Shown: positions 52,994 to 61,464 of the stretch, piece after piece
Layout: each line of letters starts with the position of its first letter
How positions within the stretch are numbered: the first letter of the stretch is position 1
NCBI GenBank assembly: GCA_964615305.1
Contig: CAZTNA010000004.1
Span: 1 to 64,000, forward strand
Length of the DNA: 64,000 nt
Origin: Bog-950 sp964615305
GTDB taxonomy: Bacteria; Bacteroidota; Bacteroidia; Chitinophagales; LD1
Direction of reading: 5' to 3'
Made by a program: the position numbers and the translations under genes
Notes under the pieces: model-generated
The model's input: the letters and a program-made list of their open reading frames with translations, nothing else
What the model was told of the DNA's origin: nothing
Databases searched by the model: none

Positions 52994-54291
52994 CTGGCAG
53001 CAAGAACCCAGTTTTTATTCGCAAAGCTTTCATCTATTACAGCTAAATTTTGTTTGGGATCTAATAGTATTTTACTGCTTCTGCCGTTCAAACACACATA
53101 TGCTTCGGCAAAAACTTCATTAGTGTTGTAAACTTTCTGTAGATGATGAGCAAACTGCAATATCATGTCGGGTTGAGTACTCATTTGCTTTTCCTGCTGC
53201 ATGGTCAGAAAATTGCTACCATTAACTTCCATGAGTTTGCCTTCTGAGTTTCTGATATGGAAAAAAACTAGGCCTGCTTTTTCCATCAGCATTACCCGCC
53301 AACTAAAACGAAAACCTTGTTCATGGTAAAATAAGTTATCGGGATAAAGATGAGAGCGAAGCGGTAGTAGAATTTGAATGATGAAATGAACGAACAAAGC
53401 AGTTAACACCAACTTTGAATTGCGCCCGTCTGAATGACAAAGTTGGTCAGGGATTGTCAATTGCGAATGCAAAAAAGCAACCGGGAGTTTAGCGTTAGTA
53501 AGTATTAGTTCATGAAAGGTTGGCGGTAGAAAAATAGTGGCGCAAACAATCATAATAAAAGGGAAAACCCCAATCATAGGAAATAGAACGGCTGTGAGTA
53601 CATGAAAAATTACAACTACAGCGTAGGCAAGCCATACTGTTTTTCTGTTGAATAGAAAAAACGCAATACACACGTCAAACAGCATACCACACCAGCTAAA
53701 CGAAAATGCTATCCAATCCTGCGTCAGTAAATTGCCCACTAAAGGATAATTTGACCTGGTGGCCAGCCAAATTTTTAATGGCATTGCCTGAAACAACCAG
53801 TCACTATTTATTTTGGCTATTCCTGCAAAAAAATAGACAATAGCCATTTGCAGTTGCAGAGTTAGAATTGCCCACCGAGGGACTGCCTTTCTATTAGAAG
53901 GAAGCAAGCAAAGTAAAAAACTTACAATGCTTATAAAGTAGTAGTGATTAAGATAGTTTGACTTATCAATAAGCTCTACATAAGTAAAAAGCAAAAAGAA
54001 AACAACAATGCTTGCTCGATAAAAAATGTTGAAGGCAACAAAAAGCGAAGCCAGCATCATCACTATAAATACCGCATACATGCCCATTGCGTTTAATGGT
54101 TTTACCCATTCAAACCCGTAGTAAGTGAAAAAGAAGTTTGGTTGAATATAGAGTGCATCTATCCAGCCGTTTGAAGCAAAACGTACCAGCGATAAAAACA
54201 TCATTATGCCAAATGCAAAGCGAAAAACAATCAGCGGAGCGGCTGAGGTTTCTTTAAACAGAAAAGACCTTATTCTGCTAGTCACCATCAT
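52990..54291 (-). CDS. HTTM / vitamin K-dependent gamma-carboxylase-like membrane protein
   Basis: 433 residues with about nine membrane segments and a C-terminal soluble part (about 330-433). The core resembles the GGCX/HTTM domain: DKSNYLNHYYF (His 116) and YFFAGIAKINSDWL (Lys 160), which by eye align with the catalytic His and Lys of human gamma-glutamyl carboxylase, and MPLKIWL. The second ATG (54288) is also possible. It overlaps the upstream imelysin by 14 bases and the TonB receptor by 4. Whether it carboxylates anything is unknown; the tight coupling suggests it modifies or serves an operon partner. Confidence 0.85.
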   Translation of the reverse strand: MMVTSRIRSFLFKETSAAPLIVFRFAFGIMMFLSLVRFASNGWIDALYIQPNFFFTYYGFEWVKPLNAMGMYAVFIVMMLASLFVAFNIFYRASIVVFFLLFTYVELIDKSNYLNHYYFISIVSFLLCLLPSNRKAVPRWAILTLQLQMAIVYFFAGIAKINSDWLFQAMPLKIWLATRSNYPLVGNLLTQDWIAFSFSWCGMLFDVCIAFFLFNRKTVWLAYAVVVIFHVLTAVLFPMIGVFPFIMIVCATIFLPPTFHELILTNAKLPVAFLHSQLTIPDQLCHSDGRNSKLVLTALFVHFIIQILLPLRSHLYPDNLFYHEQGFRFSWRVMLMEKAGLVFFHIRNSEGKLMEVNGSNFLTMQQEKQMSTQPDMILQFAHHLQKVYNTNEVFAEAYVCLNGRSSKILLDPKQNLAVIDESFANKNWVLAAR

Positions 54292-55387
54292 TATCGCTAA
54301 AAGTTATAACCACTCCAAGGTTCGATGCCATATCTGTTTTGGTAAGCACCGTTAATTTTTTCAGTTCTAAATAAAGCTCAGCCACCTGTGTGGGCTGTTG
54401 GGTGACCGCCTGATGAAGCGGCATGGTAATTTCGCTTGCCTTCGTTATACAAACATCTAACTGTTCCGAGATACTAGTAGAAAGCGAAGTTCCACTGTAT
54501 TGTGCCCCTACATGGTCGAGGTAATCATCTAAGCCAACGCCTGCCTTTCCCGTATAAATATCTTTCCACGACTGAATATTTTCGAGAATGTTTTCATTGG
54601 AACGGGGAGCGAGAATGTATTCACAGGTAGAACCGTCAACTACGCCTCCGTTATCAATACCTGCTGGTTTGCCAATTTTTGATTTACGCACCAACTCAAT
54701 ATGTGCTGTTAGCGCATTCACCAAAATATTCAGCGAGCCACTTACATCCAATTGTGTTTGTGAAACAAAATTGTTGTAGGAGTTTCCGTTGTTCCAATCG
54801 CTGTAAACTGCTGTTGTATTTGTACGAATGTGTTGGCACAACAAGGTTAGATACTGTTTTCTTTTTGAAGCAAAAGCAGAAGAAGTAAAACTATCAAGCA
54901 CGGCCTGTTGTGAAGTTCCGTTGCCATAAAGCAGATATTCAACTGAGGCAAACCCTTTGCGGCTGGTGCCTGTGGCGGCTATGTAGTTTGCATCAAGAGT
55001 ATTCGCTCCATGGATTTCATCTTCAATTACCGGAAAGTTAGCGGGGGTAAAACCTATTTGAGAGTTCAACGAATTGTCGTACGCATAACCAAAGGAAAAT
55101 ACCTCGCAGCGTTCCCATTTTGTTACTGCAATATTCCATGAAGTTTTAAGTGCGTCAAGGTTTGTTACATCGGGAGAATTTGCAAAAGCAATTGCTGCTG
55201 TTTCCAAATTAATTGCAGAACTATTGAGTTCATTATAAGAAGGGGTAATTACATTGTCAGCAGCGTTCTTCAATAATGTAGAACGGTCATAGTTTTCCAG
55301 CGCGTTTGGCTTTGGTTTGCATGAATTAAACAGAACGCTGATTATGCTGATTGTTAAGATTAACGCTGATTTTGTTTTTCTTCTCAT
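54278..55387 (-). CDS. Imelysin family lipoprotein lacking the signature histidine
   Basis: 369 residues with a lipoprotein signal (MRRKTKSALILTISIISVLF, then NSC, Cys 23) and an imelysin (EfeO-like, M75) all-helical domain. The motif that normally reads GxHxxE is here GFASVE (145-150), so the His is replaced by Ala. Imelysins bind iron or other metals in the periplasm and are not proven peptidases. The paralogue at 56856 keeps the motif, hinting at division of roles. It lies 53 bases after the di-heme gene. Confidence 0.87.
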   Translation of the reverse strand: MRRKTKSALILTISIISVLFNSCKPKPNALENYDRSTLLKNAADNVITPSYNELNSSAINLETAAIAFANSPDVTNLDALKTSWNIAVTKWERCEVFSFGYAYDNSLNSQIGFTPANFPVIEDEIHGANTLDANYIAATGTSRKGFASVEYLLYGNGTSQQAVLDSFTSSAFASKRKQYLTLLCQHIRTNTTAVYSDWNNGNSYNNFVSQTQLDVSGSLNILVNALTAHIELVRKSKIGKPAGIDNGGVVDGSTCEYILAPRSNENILENIQSWKDIYTGKAGVGLDDYLDHVGAQYSGTSLSTSISEQLDVCITKASEITMPLHQAVTQQPTQVAELYLELKKLTVLTKTDMASNLGVVITFSDNDGD

Positions 55388-55440
55388 TCTGTGATTGTCC
55401 TTTTACCTGCTTAATGTGCGTTATCCGCGTTCCAATGTTG

Positions 55441-56847
55441 TTATAAGGAGTTCAAGAATTTAATCAATGCATCACGATCACTTGCCTTCATCTTTCTGAA
55501 ATTCTCTTTCGAGCTTTCCGCTTCGCCACCATGCCACAAAATGGCTTCCTGTAAATTGTTAGCTCTGCCATCATGTAGGTAATTGGTGTGGTTGTTCACC
55601 GTAATAAACATTCCAATGCCCCATAATGGCGGAGTGCGCCATTCATTTCCGTTTGCTAAATAGTCGGAACGGTTATCTGCTAATTCATTGCCCATATCAT
55701 GCAAAAGCAAATCGGTATAGGGGTAAATTTTCTGATTGCTCAACTCAGGGATATCTGAATTGTTGCCTGTGGTGTATGAAGCTACATGGCATTTTGCGCA
55801 ACCGGCATCAGTAAATAATTTTTTTCCGTGTAAAACGGTTTCATCTTTTGCATTTCTTCTACCGGGCACAGCCAGAGTTGATGAATAGTAAGCTACTCTC
55901 TCTAACTGGTAATCGCTCAGTTCGTAATTGAAAGAAGAATCATTTCCATTTATGGCATTCATGCAGTCAAGTTGCGATGAAGTGCAGTGGTCGCTCGGGA
56001 AAAGCGAAGAAGTAATTCCTATATCACCGTTAAAAGCTCCTGCAGTTTGTTGAGTAAGGTTAGGCTGATTGGCTTTCCATCCGAATCTGCCAAGTGTGGT
56101 AACATTGTTTTTATAATCCCACACATAATTCGCTTTACCCGAAATGCCATCAGCATTTGCATCGCTTTCATCAACGCGTGAAGTAATTTCGCTTTCGCTG
56201 ATACTTGCCAGCAAACCAAGTCCGCACATTTGAGGCGCTACACGCGGAGAAGTTTGTAAACCTGCCAGCGAGCCGTAATTGCCATTCAGCGAGTAAACCG
56301 GTTTTTGTAAAGTGTAAGCAGTGCCATCACCAAAATTTCCGGTAATGGTTTGGTGTGAAATAGAAAAATAACCTTCGTGTTGCACCCCGGGAATGGAAAT
56401 ATTTTGAAACTGCCCGCCATAAACTGCATCTGCTGCAGGCCCTCCATGTGCATCGGTTCCACCGTTGCTTAGGCGAAACAGAAATCCTGTTACACCTTCA
56501 TTACCTATTGGCGCTCGGCCTCTGCCATCTTTAAAATGGCAGCCCGAACAACTTAGTGCATTGTACAAAGGGCCAAGTCCATCTCTTCCGGTAGTTGAAG
56601 AAGGAGCAATGACCCAGTTTTGGCGAAAGAAAGAATTACCTACTACAAATTTGGTTTCACCATCGCTACTAAGGTTAGGGGCTGAGTGATTAAAAGCATT
56701 CTCTGAAAAATCGAAAATAGTTGTTGCCCCGCCCGAATTTTCTTCGCCTGCTTCATAACCATCATTTCCTTTTTCAGGTTTACAACCCTGGAAAAAAGAA
56801 GCACAGGCGAAAATAAAGAGTAGAGCAGCAACTGTAATTCTATTCAT
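55441..56847 (-). CDS. Di-heme DUF1111 (thiol oxidoreductase-like) lipoprotein
   Basis: 468 residues: lipoprotein signal (FFQGC, Cys 22), first c-type heme CSGCH (100-104) and second CAKCH (about 349-353), with the DUF1111 hallmarks DANADGISGKANYVWD and LLHDMGNELAD ... EWRTPPLWGIG, and the C-terminal LHDGRANNLQEAILWHGGEA. The family is related to di-heme cytochrome c peroxidases and is found beside imelysin genes. It starts 8 bases after imelysin 1. It is probably a periplasmic electron-transfer or oxidase component. Confidence 0.9.
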   Translation of the reverse strand: MNRITVAALLFIFACASFFQGCKPEKGNDGYEAGEENSGGATTIFDFSENAFNHSAPNLSSDGETKFVVGNSFFRQNWVIAPSSTTGRDGLGPLYNALSCSGCHFKDGRGRAPIGNEGVTGFLFRLSNGGTDAHGGPAADAVYGGQFQNISIPGVQHEGYFSISHQTITGNFGDGTAYTLQKPVYSLNGNYGSLAGLQTSPRVAPQMCGLGLLASISESEITSRVDESDANADGISGKANYVWDYKNNVTTLGRFGWKANQPNLTQQTAGAFNGDIGITSSLFPSDHCTSSQLDCMNAINGNDSSFNYELSDYQLERVAYYSSTLAVPGRRNAKDETVLHGKKLFTDAGCAKCHVASYTTGNNSDIPELSNQKIYPYTDLLLHDMGNELADNRSDYLANGNEWRTPPLWGIGMFITVNNHTNYLHDGRANNLQEAILWHGGEAESSKENFRKMKASDRDALIKFLNSL

Positions 56848-56855
56848 AAATTGAT

Positions 56856-58034
56856 TTACTCAATTACAACAGTCAATCCTAGAGCATTAGCGCCTTCGGC
56901 AATTTTATCACCAGCAACTTTCAATGATTGAATTGCTTCATGAACCGCATCGCGTCCTGTTGGATTACCAGCAATGATTTGCTGGTCGAAAGGATTTCCG
57001 ATTAAGTATGCATCGTCTTTGGCTGTCTGTATAGCTGTTTTTGCAGCATCTGCTTTAGTACCGTCTTTGGCTTTAACAACATCATAAATGCTTGTTCCGC
57101 TTACCACACTGTTATCGCTGCGGGTGTAAGTGCCATTATAAACATTGTAGATGGCTAATGCGTTCATACGAACATCTGTTTGAGTGTTATCGCTGAAGCA
57201 AGAGTGTTCATCTTCCTGTAATTGCGAATCGAAAGCTACTTCCAAACGCTCACCGGCTAATTCGCCCTTTGCTAAAAAGCCCATACCTTGTATGATTTTT
57301 GCCAAAGCAGCATCCGCATCGCCATTTACAAAGCTATTGCGATAGTTACCGGTAGAAGATGGCGACCATTCGTCCACCAACTCCTGCAAATGATCAACAA
57401 TTAACTCAGCACAAATTTTCAGGTAATTTCCTCTGCGTGCCTGATTGAGCGCAGTTCCTCCAATAGTCAGATAGTCTGTGTAAGGTCGTGTGCCAGCTGA
57501 AACAGCGCTCAGGTCTTGTCCCCATAACAAAAACTCAACTGTATGGAAACCGCAACTGATATTGGTTTCGCCTCCATTTTCGTTTTGGGCTTCAATTACA
57601 GATTTGGAAAGAGTCGGAAACCCTATTAAATCGTTAATGATACCTGAAGTAGCATTACCTTGTACATAATCAACAAATGCTTCATCCATCGGCCATGCAT
57701 TTAGTAAACCTTCCGGGCCATCAGCATCATCAATAGGGCCATCGCCAAAACGGTACACTTCAGTTTGTCCGTAAGGAACACGGGCATCTAACCAAGCTTG
57801 TTTAGCTGCATCTAAAGTAGATTGCGAAGGAGAAGCTACAAAAGCATCTACGGCTGTTTTAAGCGCTTGCGCTTTAGAAAGGGCATCGCTATAGTTAGCG
57901 TAAACAATAGCAGCGTAGTTGGTAATAACGGCTTTTTTCAGTTCCGCGGAAGGGCCTTCATCTTTGGGTTTGCAACTACTAAGTGTAAGCGAAAGAAAAG
58001 TAATTGCAGTAACGTAAACGAAAAGTTTTCTCAT
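56856..58034 (-). CDS. Imelysin family lipoprotein (intact GxHxxE)
   Basis: 392 residues, first gene of the leftward operon. Lipoprotein signal MRKLFVYVTAITFLSLTLSS followed by Cys 21; all-helical imelysin domain with CGFHTVEFLLWGQD carrying the intact GxHxxE motif (162-167). Imelysins include IrpA, an iron-regulated protein of cyanobacteria, and EfeO of the EfeUOB iron uptake system. The promoter and three operator-like repeats lie just upstream. Confidence 0.92.
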   Translation of the reverse strand: MRKLFVYVTAITFLSLTLSSCKPKDEGPSAELKKAVITNYAAIVYANYSDALSKAQALKTAVDAFVASPSQSTLDAAKQAWLDARVPYGQTEVYRFGDGPIDDADGPEGLLNAWPMDEAFVDYVQGNATSGIINDLIGFPTLSKSVIEAQNENGGETNISCGFHTVEFLLWGQDLSAVSAGTRPYTDYLTIGGTALNQARRGNYLKICAELIVDHLQELVDEWSPSSTGNYRNSFVNGDADAALAKIIQGMGFLAKGELAGERLEVAFDSQLQEDEHSCFSDNTQTDVRMNALAIYNVYNGTYTRSDNSVVSGTSIYDVVKAKDGTKADAAKTAIQTAKDDAYLIGNPFDQQIIAGNPTGRDAVHEAIQSLKVAGDKIAEGANALGLTVVIE

Positions 58035-58051
58035 TGGGATGGTTAGGTTTG

Positions 58052-58068
58052 TTTAGATTTGTTCTAAA
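58052..58068. promoter_or_regulatory. Operator-like repeat in the imelysin leader
   Basis: TTTAGATTTGTTCTAAA, TTTAGA-N5-TCTAAA, in the predicted 5' leader of the imelysin mRNA. Same form as 33602 and 58116. Confidence 0.65.
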
Positions 58069-58081
58069 TAGAATTTCTCTG

Positions 58082-58112
58082 CGAATCTAAAGTCTAAACG
58101 CAAGTTTCCAAA
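58082..58112 (-). promoter_or_regulatory. Promoter of the leftward imelysin operon
   Basis: On the minus strand TTTG (58112-58109), exactly 19 bases, then TAGATTCG (58089-58082), one base off the -7 consensus. Two direct TCTAAA half-sites (58086-58098) overlap the -7 region. Confidence 0.62.
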
Positions 58113-58115
58113 TTA

Positions 58116-58132
58116 TTTAGATGAAATCTAAA
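58116..58132. promoter_or_regulatory. Operator-like palindrome beside the imelysin -33 element
   Basis: TTTAGATGAAATCTAAA, a perfect 7-3-7 inverted repeat (8-bp arms with flanking A/T), immediately upstream of the -33 element of the leftward promoter. Confidence 0.7.
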
Positions 58133-58284
58133 TGACTTTCGTCAGCCCATTGCGTAAACATTTCTGTAATCTTTTCTGTCAGTTGCATTTATTATCTGCT
58201 CAAACCTGCGCTATCACCTGAGGTAATATTTGTTTTTCACTCCCGTAAGTCTGTGTCCCGATTTATTCATGACTTAGGTTCTTA

Positions 58285-58320
58285 AAAATAAAATTTTAGA
58301 TAGCTCTAAAATTTTATTTT
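58285..58320. repeat. Perfect 16-bp inverted repeat at the rightward promoter
   Basis: Arms 58285-58300 and 58305-58320 are exact reverse complements around TAGC, with the central TTTAGA ... TCTAAA of the operator family. It spans the -33 position and ends at the first base of the -7 element TATATTTG (58320-58327) of the rightward operon. AT-rich, so an operator is more likely than a terminator. Confidence 0.8.
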
Positions 58321-58327
58321 ATATTTG
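58320..58327 (+). promoter_or_regulatory. -7 element of the rightward di-heme/Rieske operon
   Basis: TATATTTG is a full match to TAnnTTTG, 18 bases before the ATG at 58346. The -33 position has no TTTG and is covered by the inverted repeat. Confidence 0.6.
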
Positions 58328-58345
58328 CCTTTCAATACTCAGCAG

Positions 58346-59524
58346 ATGAAGAGGTTTTACATCGTGTTTCTTTCATTTTTCTTTTTGTGGGTGGGTTGCA
58401 CAAAAACTCCTTCCGATAATGAATTGCTGGATGGCCCAGTAGAGGGTCTTACCGGTGAGCAATCTTTGCGTTTCATTGCAGGCGATGAGGCTTTTAATCA
58501 CCAAATCTTTACAAGTGAAACAGGACTTGGGCCTGTTTTCGTAGCTACCTCCTGTGGCTCTTGCCATGCAGGTGATGGCAAAGGCCATCCTTTTAGTACG
58601 CTTACCCGTTTCGGGCAAACTGATGGTACTGGAAATCAGTTTCTCCATTTAGGTGGTCCTCAGTTGCAAAATCACGCTCTGCCGGGTATTGCTCCGGAGC
58701 AAATTCCTTCCGGTGCTACACACTCAAAATTCACTCCGCCTGCCAACACCGGTTTAGGTTTTATAGAGCTGGTTTCCGATGCCGATATTATCGCCATGAG
58801 CGACCCGAACGATGCTAACGGTGATGGAATATCGGGTGTGCCGCATTGGAAAACTATCTCGCCATACTTAATCGAGTTGCCCAATGCCACTGAGCAAAAC
58901 GGAAAATACATTTGCCGCTTCGGCAAAAAAGCAGGGACTTACAACTTGCTGCACCAAACTGTGAATGCTTATAACCAGGATATGGGTATTAACTCTCTCT
59001 TTGAGCCGATTGATGTTTACACCGGCCTTGAAGTTGACCCGGAAGTTTCAGTTCAAACAGTGAATGACGTTGTGTTTTATTTGCAAACACTTAAGGCGCC
59101 AATCCCGCGCAACGAAAACGATGCACAAGTGCAAGCCGGTAAAAGCATTTTTATGCAAACCGGTTGCGAAAACTGCCACAAACAAACCTTGCACGCGGGC
59201 CCTTCACTTGTAGCGGCTCTTTCGAATAAAGAGTTTCATCCTTATACCGATTTGCTTTTGCACGACATGGGTTCGGGTCTCGATGATGGCTATACAGAGG
59301 GAAATGCCTTAACCAGCGAGTGGCGCACACCGGCACTGTGGGGTTTGGGTTTGTCTCCAAAATCGCAGGGCGGAGGTTACTTCTTATTGCATGATGGTCG
59401 TGCGCACAGTATTCGCGAAGCCATAGAACTTCACGGTGGCGAAGCAGAAGGCAGCAAAAACAATTTCAATAGCCTCTCTCAGTCCGATAAAGATGCGCTC
59501 ATTAAATTTTTAGAAAGCCTCTAA
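58346..59524 (+). CDS. Second di-heme DUF1111 lipoprotein
   Basis: 392 residues from the ATG at 58346 (MKRFYIVFLSFFFLWVGC, lipid Cys 18); an in-frame codon at 58325 lies within the -7 element and is rejected. First heme CGSCH (70-74), second CENCH (about 272-276). DUF1111 hallmarks: DANGDGISGVPHW, LLLHDMGSGLDDG, EWRTPALWGLG and LHDGRAHSIREAIELHGGEA. It is shorter than the leftward paralogue. A Rieske gene starts one base after its stop. Confidence 0.92.
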   Translation: MKRFYIVFLSFFFLWVGCTKTPSDNELLDGPVEGLTGEQSLRFIAGDEAFNHQIFTSETGLGPVFVATSCGSCHAGDGKGHPFSTLTRFGQTDGTGNQFLHLGGPQLQNHALPGIAPEQIPSGATHSKFTPPANTGLGFIELVSDADIIAMSDPNDANGDGISGVPHWKTISPYLIELPNATEQNGKYICRFGKKAGTYNLLHQTVNAYNQDMGINSLFEPIDVYTGLEVDPEVSVQTVNDVVFYLQTLKAPIPRNENDAQVQAGKSIFMQTGCENCHKQTLHAGPSLVAALSNKEFHPYTDLLLHDMGSGLDDGYTEGNALTSEWRTPALWGLGLSPKSQGGGYFLLHDGRAHSIREAIELHGGEAEGSKNNFNSLSQSDKDALIKFLESL

Positions 59525-59525
59525 A

Positions 59526-59957
59526 ATGAAACGCAAAAATTTTCTCATTGCGTGTGGTGGATCTTCGGCTTTGGCGTTTTTGGCAGGTTGCAATAAGGTG
59601 TATTATGCAGCGAATACAGAAGCCGGTAAAGACATTGCAGTTGACCTTTCAGAGTTTGATGCAGTGAAAGATGGCTTTACTGTAAAGCGTGATTTTGTTC
59701 TTGTAAAAAACGACTGGTTGCGATTTCCGATAGCGGTTTACCGCAACAGTGATGAGCACTACACAGCTTTGTATCTTGAGTGTACACATAGAGGTTGTGA
59801 GTTGCGTCCGGCACCTACTATTTTGCAGTGCCCCTGCCATGGCAGCGAGTTTTCAACGACCGGTAAAGTAGTCCATTCACCTGCCGAAAGAGACCTGCTT
59901 CAGTTTCCTGTAACAGTTAATCGCCATCAGCTTTTGATACAATTACCCGAACAATAA
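59526..59957 (+). CDS. Rieske [2Fe-2S] lipoprotein
   Basis: 143 residues with a lipoprotein-type signal (ALAFLAGC, Cys 22) and a Rieske domain: CTH (Cys 86, His 88) and CPCHG (Cys 102, His 105) as cluster ligands, plus Cys 91 and Cys 104 in the positions of the disulfide of bc1-type, high-potential Rieske proteins. No cytochrome b is nearby, so it is not a bc1 complex subunit here. One base after the di-heme gene, it probably exchanges electrons with it. Confidence 0.9.
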   Translation: MKRKNFLIACGGSSALAFLAGCNKVYYAANTEAGKDIAVDLSEFDAVKDGFTVKRDFVLVKNDWLRFPIAVYRNSDEHYTALYLECTHRGCELRPAPTILQCPCHGSEFSTTGKVVHSPAERDLLQFPVTVNRHQLLIQLPEQ

Positions 59958-59964
59958 TTTCAGA

Positions 59965-61206
59965 ATGAAAAAAGTCTTACTCATCGTTCTTTTGTTTTTC
60001 TCACTTGGAGCATATGCCCAGGAAAAAAAGAAATTCGTTCATCGCATACCGGTAGATACTTCTGCGTCAAAGTTAAATCTCGATGCGGTGTATAACCGTC
60101 CTTTTCTTCAATTCGGAAAAATTCCGGTTGCCCTTGGGGGGTATGCTGAAATGCACGGTGGTTATTTTACTACCGATGGTATTCCCGATGGCTTTCATTT
60201 TAAAATTCCCCGCGTTACACTTTTCATTTCTTCTACCATTCACAGGCGCATAAAATTTTTGACCGAAATAGAATTTGAAAGCGGTACTAAGGAAATCAAT
60301 ATCGAGTTCGCATCTATTGATGTGGAGTTTCATCCGCTTTGTGTTTTTCGCGGTGGAATTGTAATGAACCCAATTGGTGCATTCAATCAAAATCACGATA
60401 GCCCCAAATGGGACTTTATTGAGCGCCCAATTTCGGCCACACAAATGTTGCCCGCTACATTCAGCAATGTAGGTGCGGGGTTTTATGGCAAAGCTTTTAC
60501 AGGTAACTGGACTTTTGCCTACGAGACATACCTAACTAACGGATTTAACGATGCAATCATTTCTAACAGTGAGAACAAAACCTTTCTTCCGGCTACTAAG
60601 GATAATATTCACCGCTTCGAGCAAAGTAGCAATGGTATTCCTTTGCTTTCGGCAAAAGCTGCTATCAAACACCGGCAAATTGGTGAGTTGGGTTTAAGTT
60701 ACATGGGCGGTATCTATAACACTTTCCGCAAAGACGGAATTATTCTTGATAAAAAAAGGAGGGCAGACGTAGCTGCTGTTGATTACAACGTTACACTTCC
60801 AAAAATCAAAACACAGATAAATGCTGAGTGGGCGATGATTTGGGTAAATGTTCCTTCAACTTATACCGAGCAGTTTGGTTCGCGTCAGTATGGAGGTTAT
60901 TTTGATGTAGTTCAACCCGTTTATACTTTAAAGATGAAGAAGCGTAAGCACCCGGGTGATTTCGTGAATTCTGTTTTTAGTGTGGGCTGCCGTGTTGAAT
61001 ATGTTGACTGGAATGTAGGTAGGTTCGAAAGTACAGCTGGTAATATTGGCGATAATGTAATTGCTCTTACTCCTTCTGTCAGTTGGCGTCCAGGCGGGCA
61101 AACTGTATTGCGCGTAAATTATTCCTACAGATGGCAAACAGATTTGTTGGGCAATCCTCCTTCACACACATCGGGTGTTCAGGTAGGTATTGCTTCATAT
61201 TTCTAG
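59965..61206 (+). CDS. Outer-membrane beta-barrel (porin-like) protein
   Basis: 413 residues: signal peptide MKKVLLIVLLFFSLGAYAQ and a barrel of alternating amphipathic strands ending in VQVGIASYF with the C-terminal Phe of outer-membrane proteins. The IPRVTLFISSTIHRRIKFLT and FRGGIVMNPIGAFNQNHDSP stretches resemble phosphate-selective (OprO/OprP-like) porins. It starts 7 bases after the Rieske gene, in the same operon. Substrate unknown. Confidence 0.85.
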   Translation: MKKVLLIVLLFFSLGAYAQEKKKFVHRIPVDTSASKLNLDAVYNRPFLQFGKIPVALGGYAEMHGGYFTTDGIPDGFHFKIPRVTLFISSTIHRRIKFLTEIEFESGTKEINIEFASIDVEFHPLCVFRGGIVMNPIGAFNQNHDSPKWDFIERPISATQMLPATFSNVGAGFYGKAFTGNWTFAYETYLTNGFNDAIISNSENKTFLPATKDNIHRFEQSSNGIPLLSAKAAIKHRQIGELGLSYMGGIYNTFRKDGIILDKKRRADVAAVDYNVTLPKIKTQINAEWAMIWVNVPSTYTEQFGSRQYGGYFDVVQPVYTLKMKKRKHPGDFVNSVFSVGCRVEYVDWNVGRFESTAGNIGDNVIALTPSVSWRPGGQTVLRVNYSYRWQTDLLGNPPSHTSGVQVGIASYF

Positions 61207-61233
61207 ATGGATTAGAGGTGCTAAATCAGTTGA

Positions 61234-61341
61234 AACGTTTCCGAAAACAACCCTCACGGTTACACCTTTGACCCTAGTTATAGCTATGCACCTTTACAAG
61301 GAGTAAAAGGTTATGTTGGCTTACGATACAATTTACAATAA
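61234..61341 (+). pseudogene. Remnant C-terminus of a TonB-dependent receptor
   Basis: 35 codons before a stop (NVSENNPHGYTFDPSYSYAP, then LQGVKGYVGLRYNLQ) look like the last barrel strands of a TonB receptor, including a terminal aromatic-rich strand. A stop (TGA) precedes it in frame and no start or barrel lies upstream. It begins 28 bases after the porin-like gene, suggesting deletion of a receptor gene that once followed. Identified by eye. Confidence 0.6.
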
Positions 61342-61464
61342 GGCAATACACTTTTTGTAGCAAAGTATGCTTTTGTTTCTTTACTAATACACAATTTACC
61401 GGTAACAAAGTTAACTGCTACTATAGTTGAATAAGTAATAATTTGCCTGACTTCAATCGAAGTC

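Noticed and set aside
58285..58320. The long palindrome as a bidirectional terminator
   Set aside because: The stem is almost entirely A/T, unlike intrinsic terminators, and it lies over a promoter between divergent genes.
59526..59957. Rieske protein as part of a cytochrome bc complex
   Set aside because: No cytochrome b or c1 gene is nearby and it carries a lipoprotein signal rather than a bc1-type membrane anchor.
61449..61464. GACTTC/GAAGTC hairpin near the CBS gene end as a terminator
   Set aside because: There is no T run on either strand after the stem.
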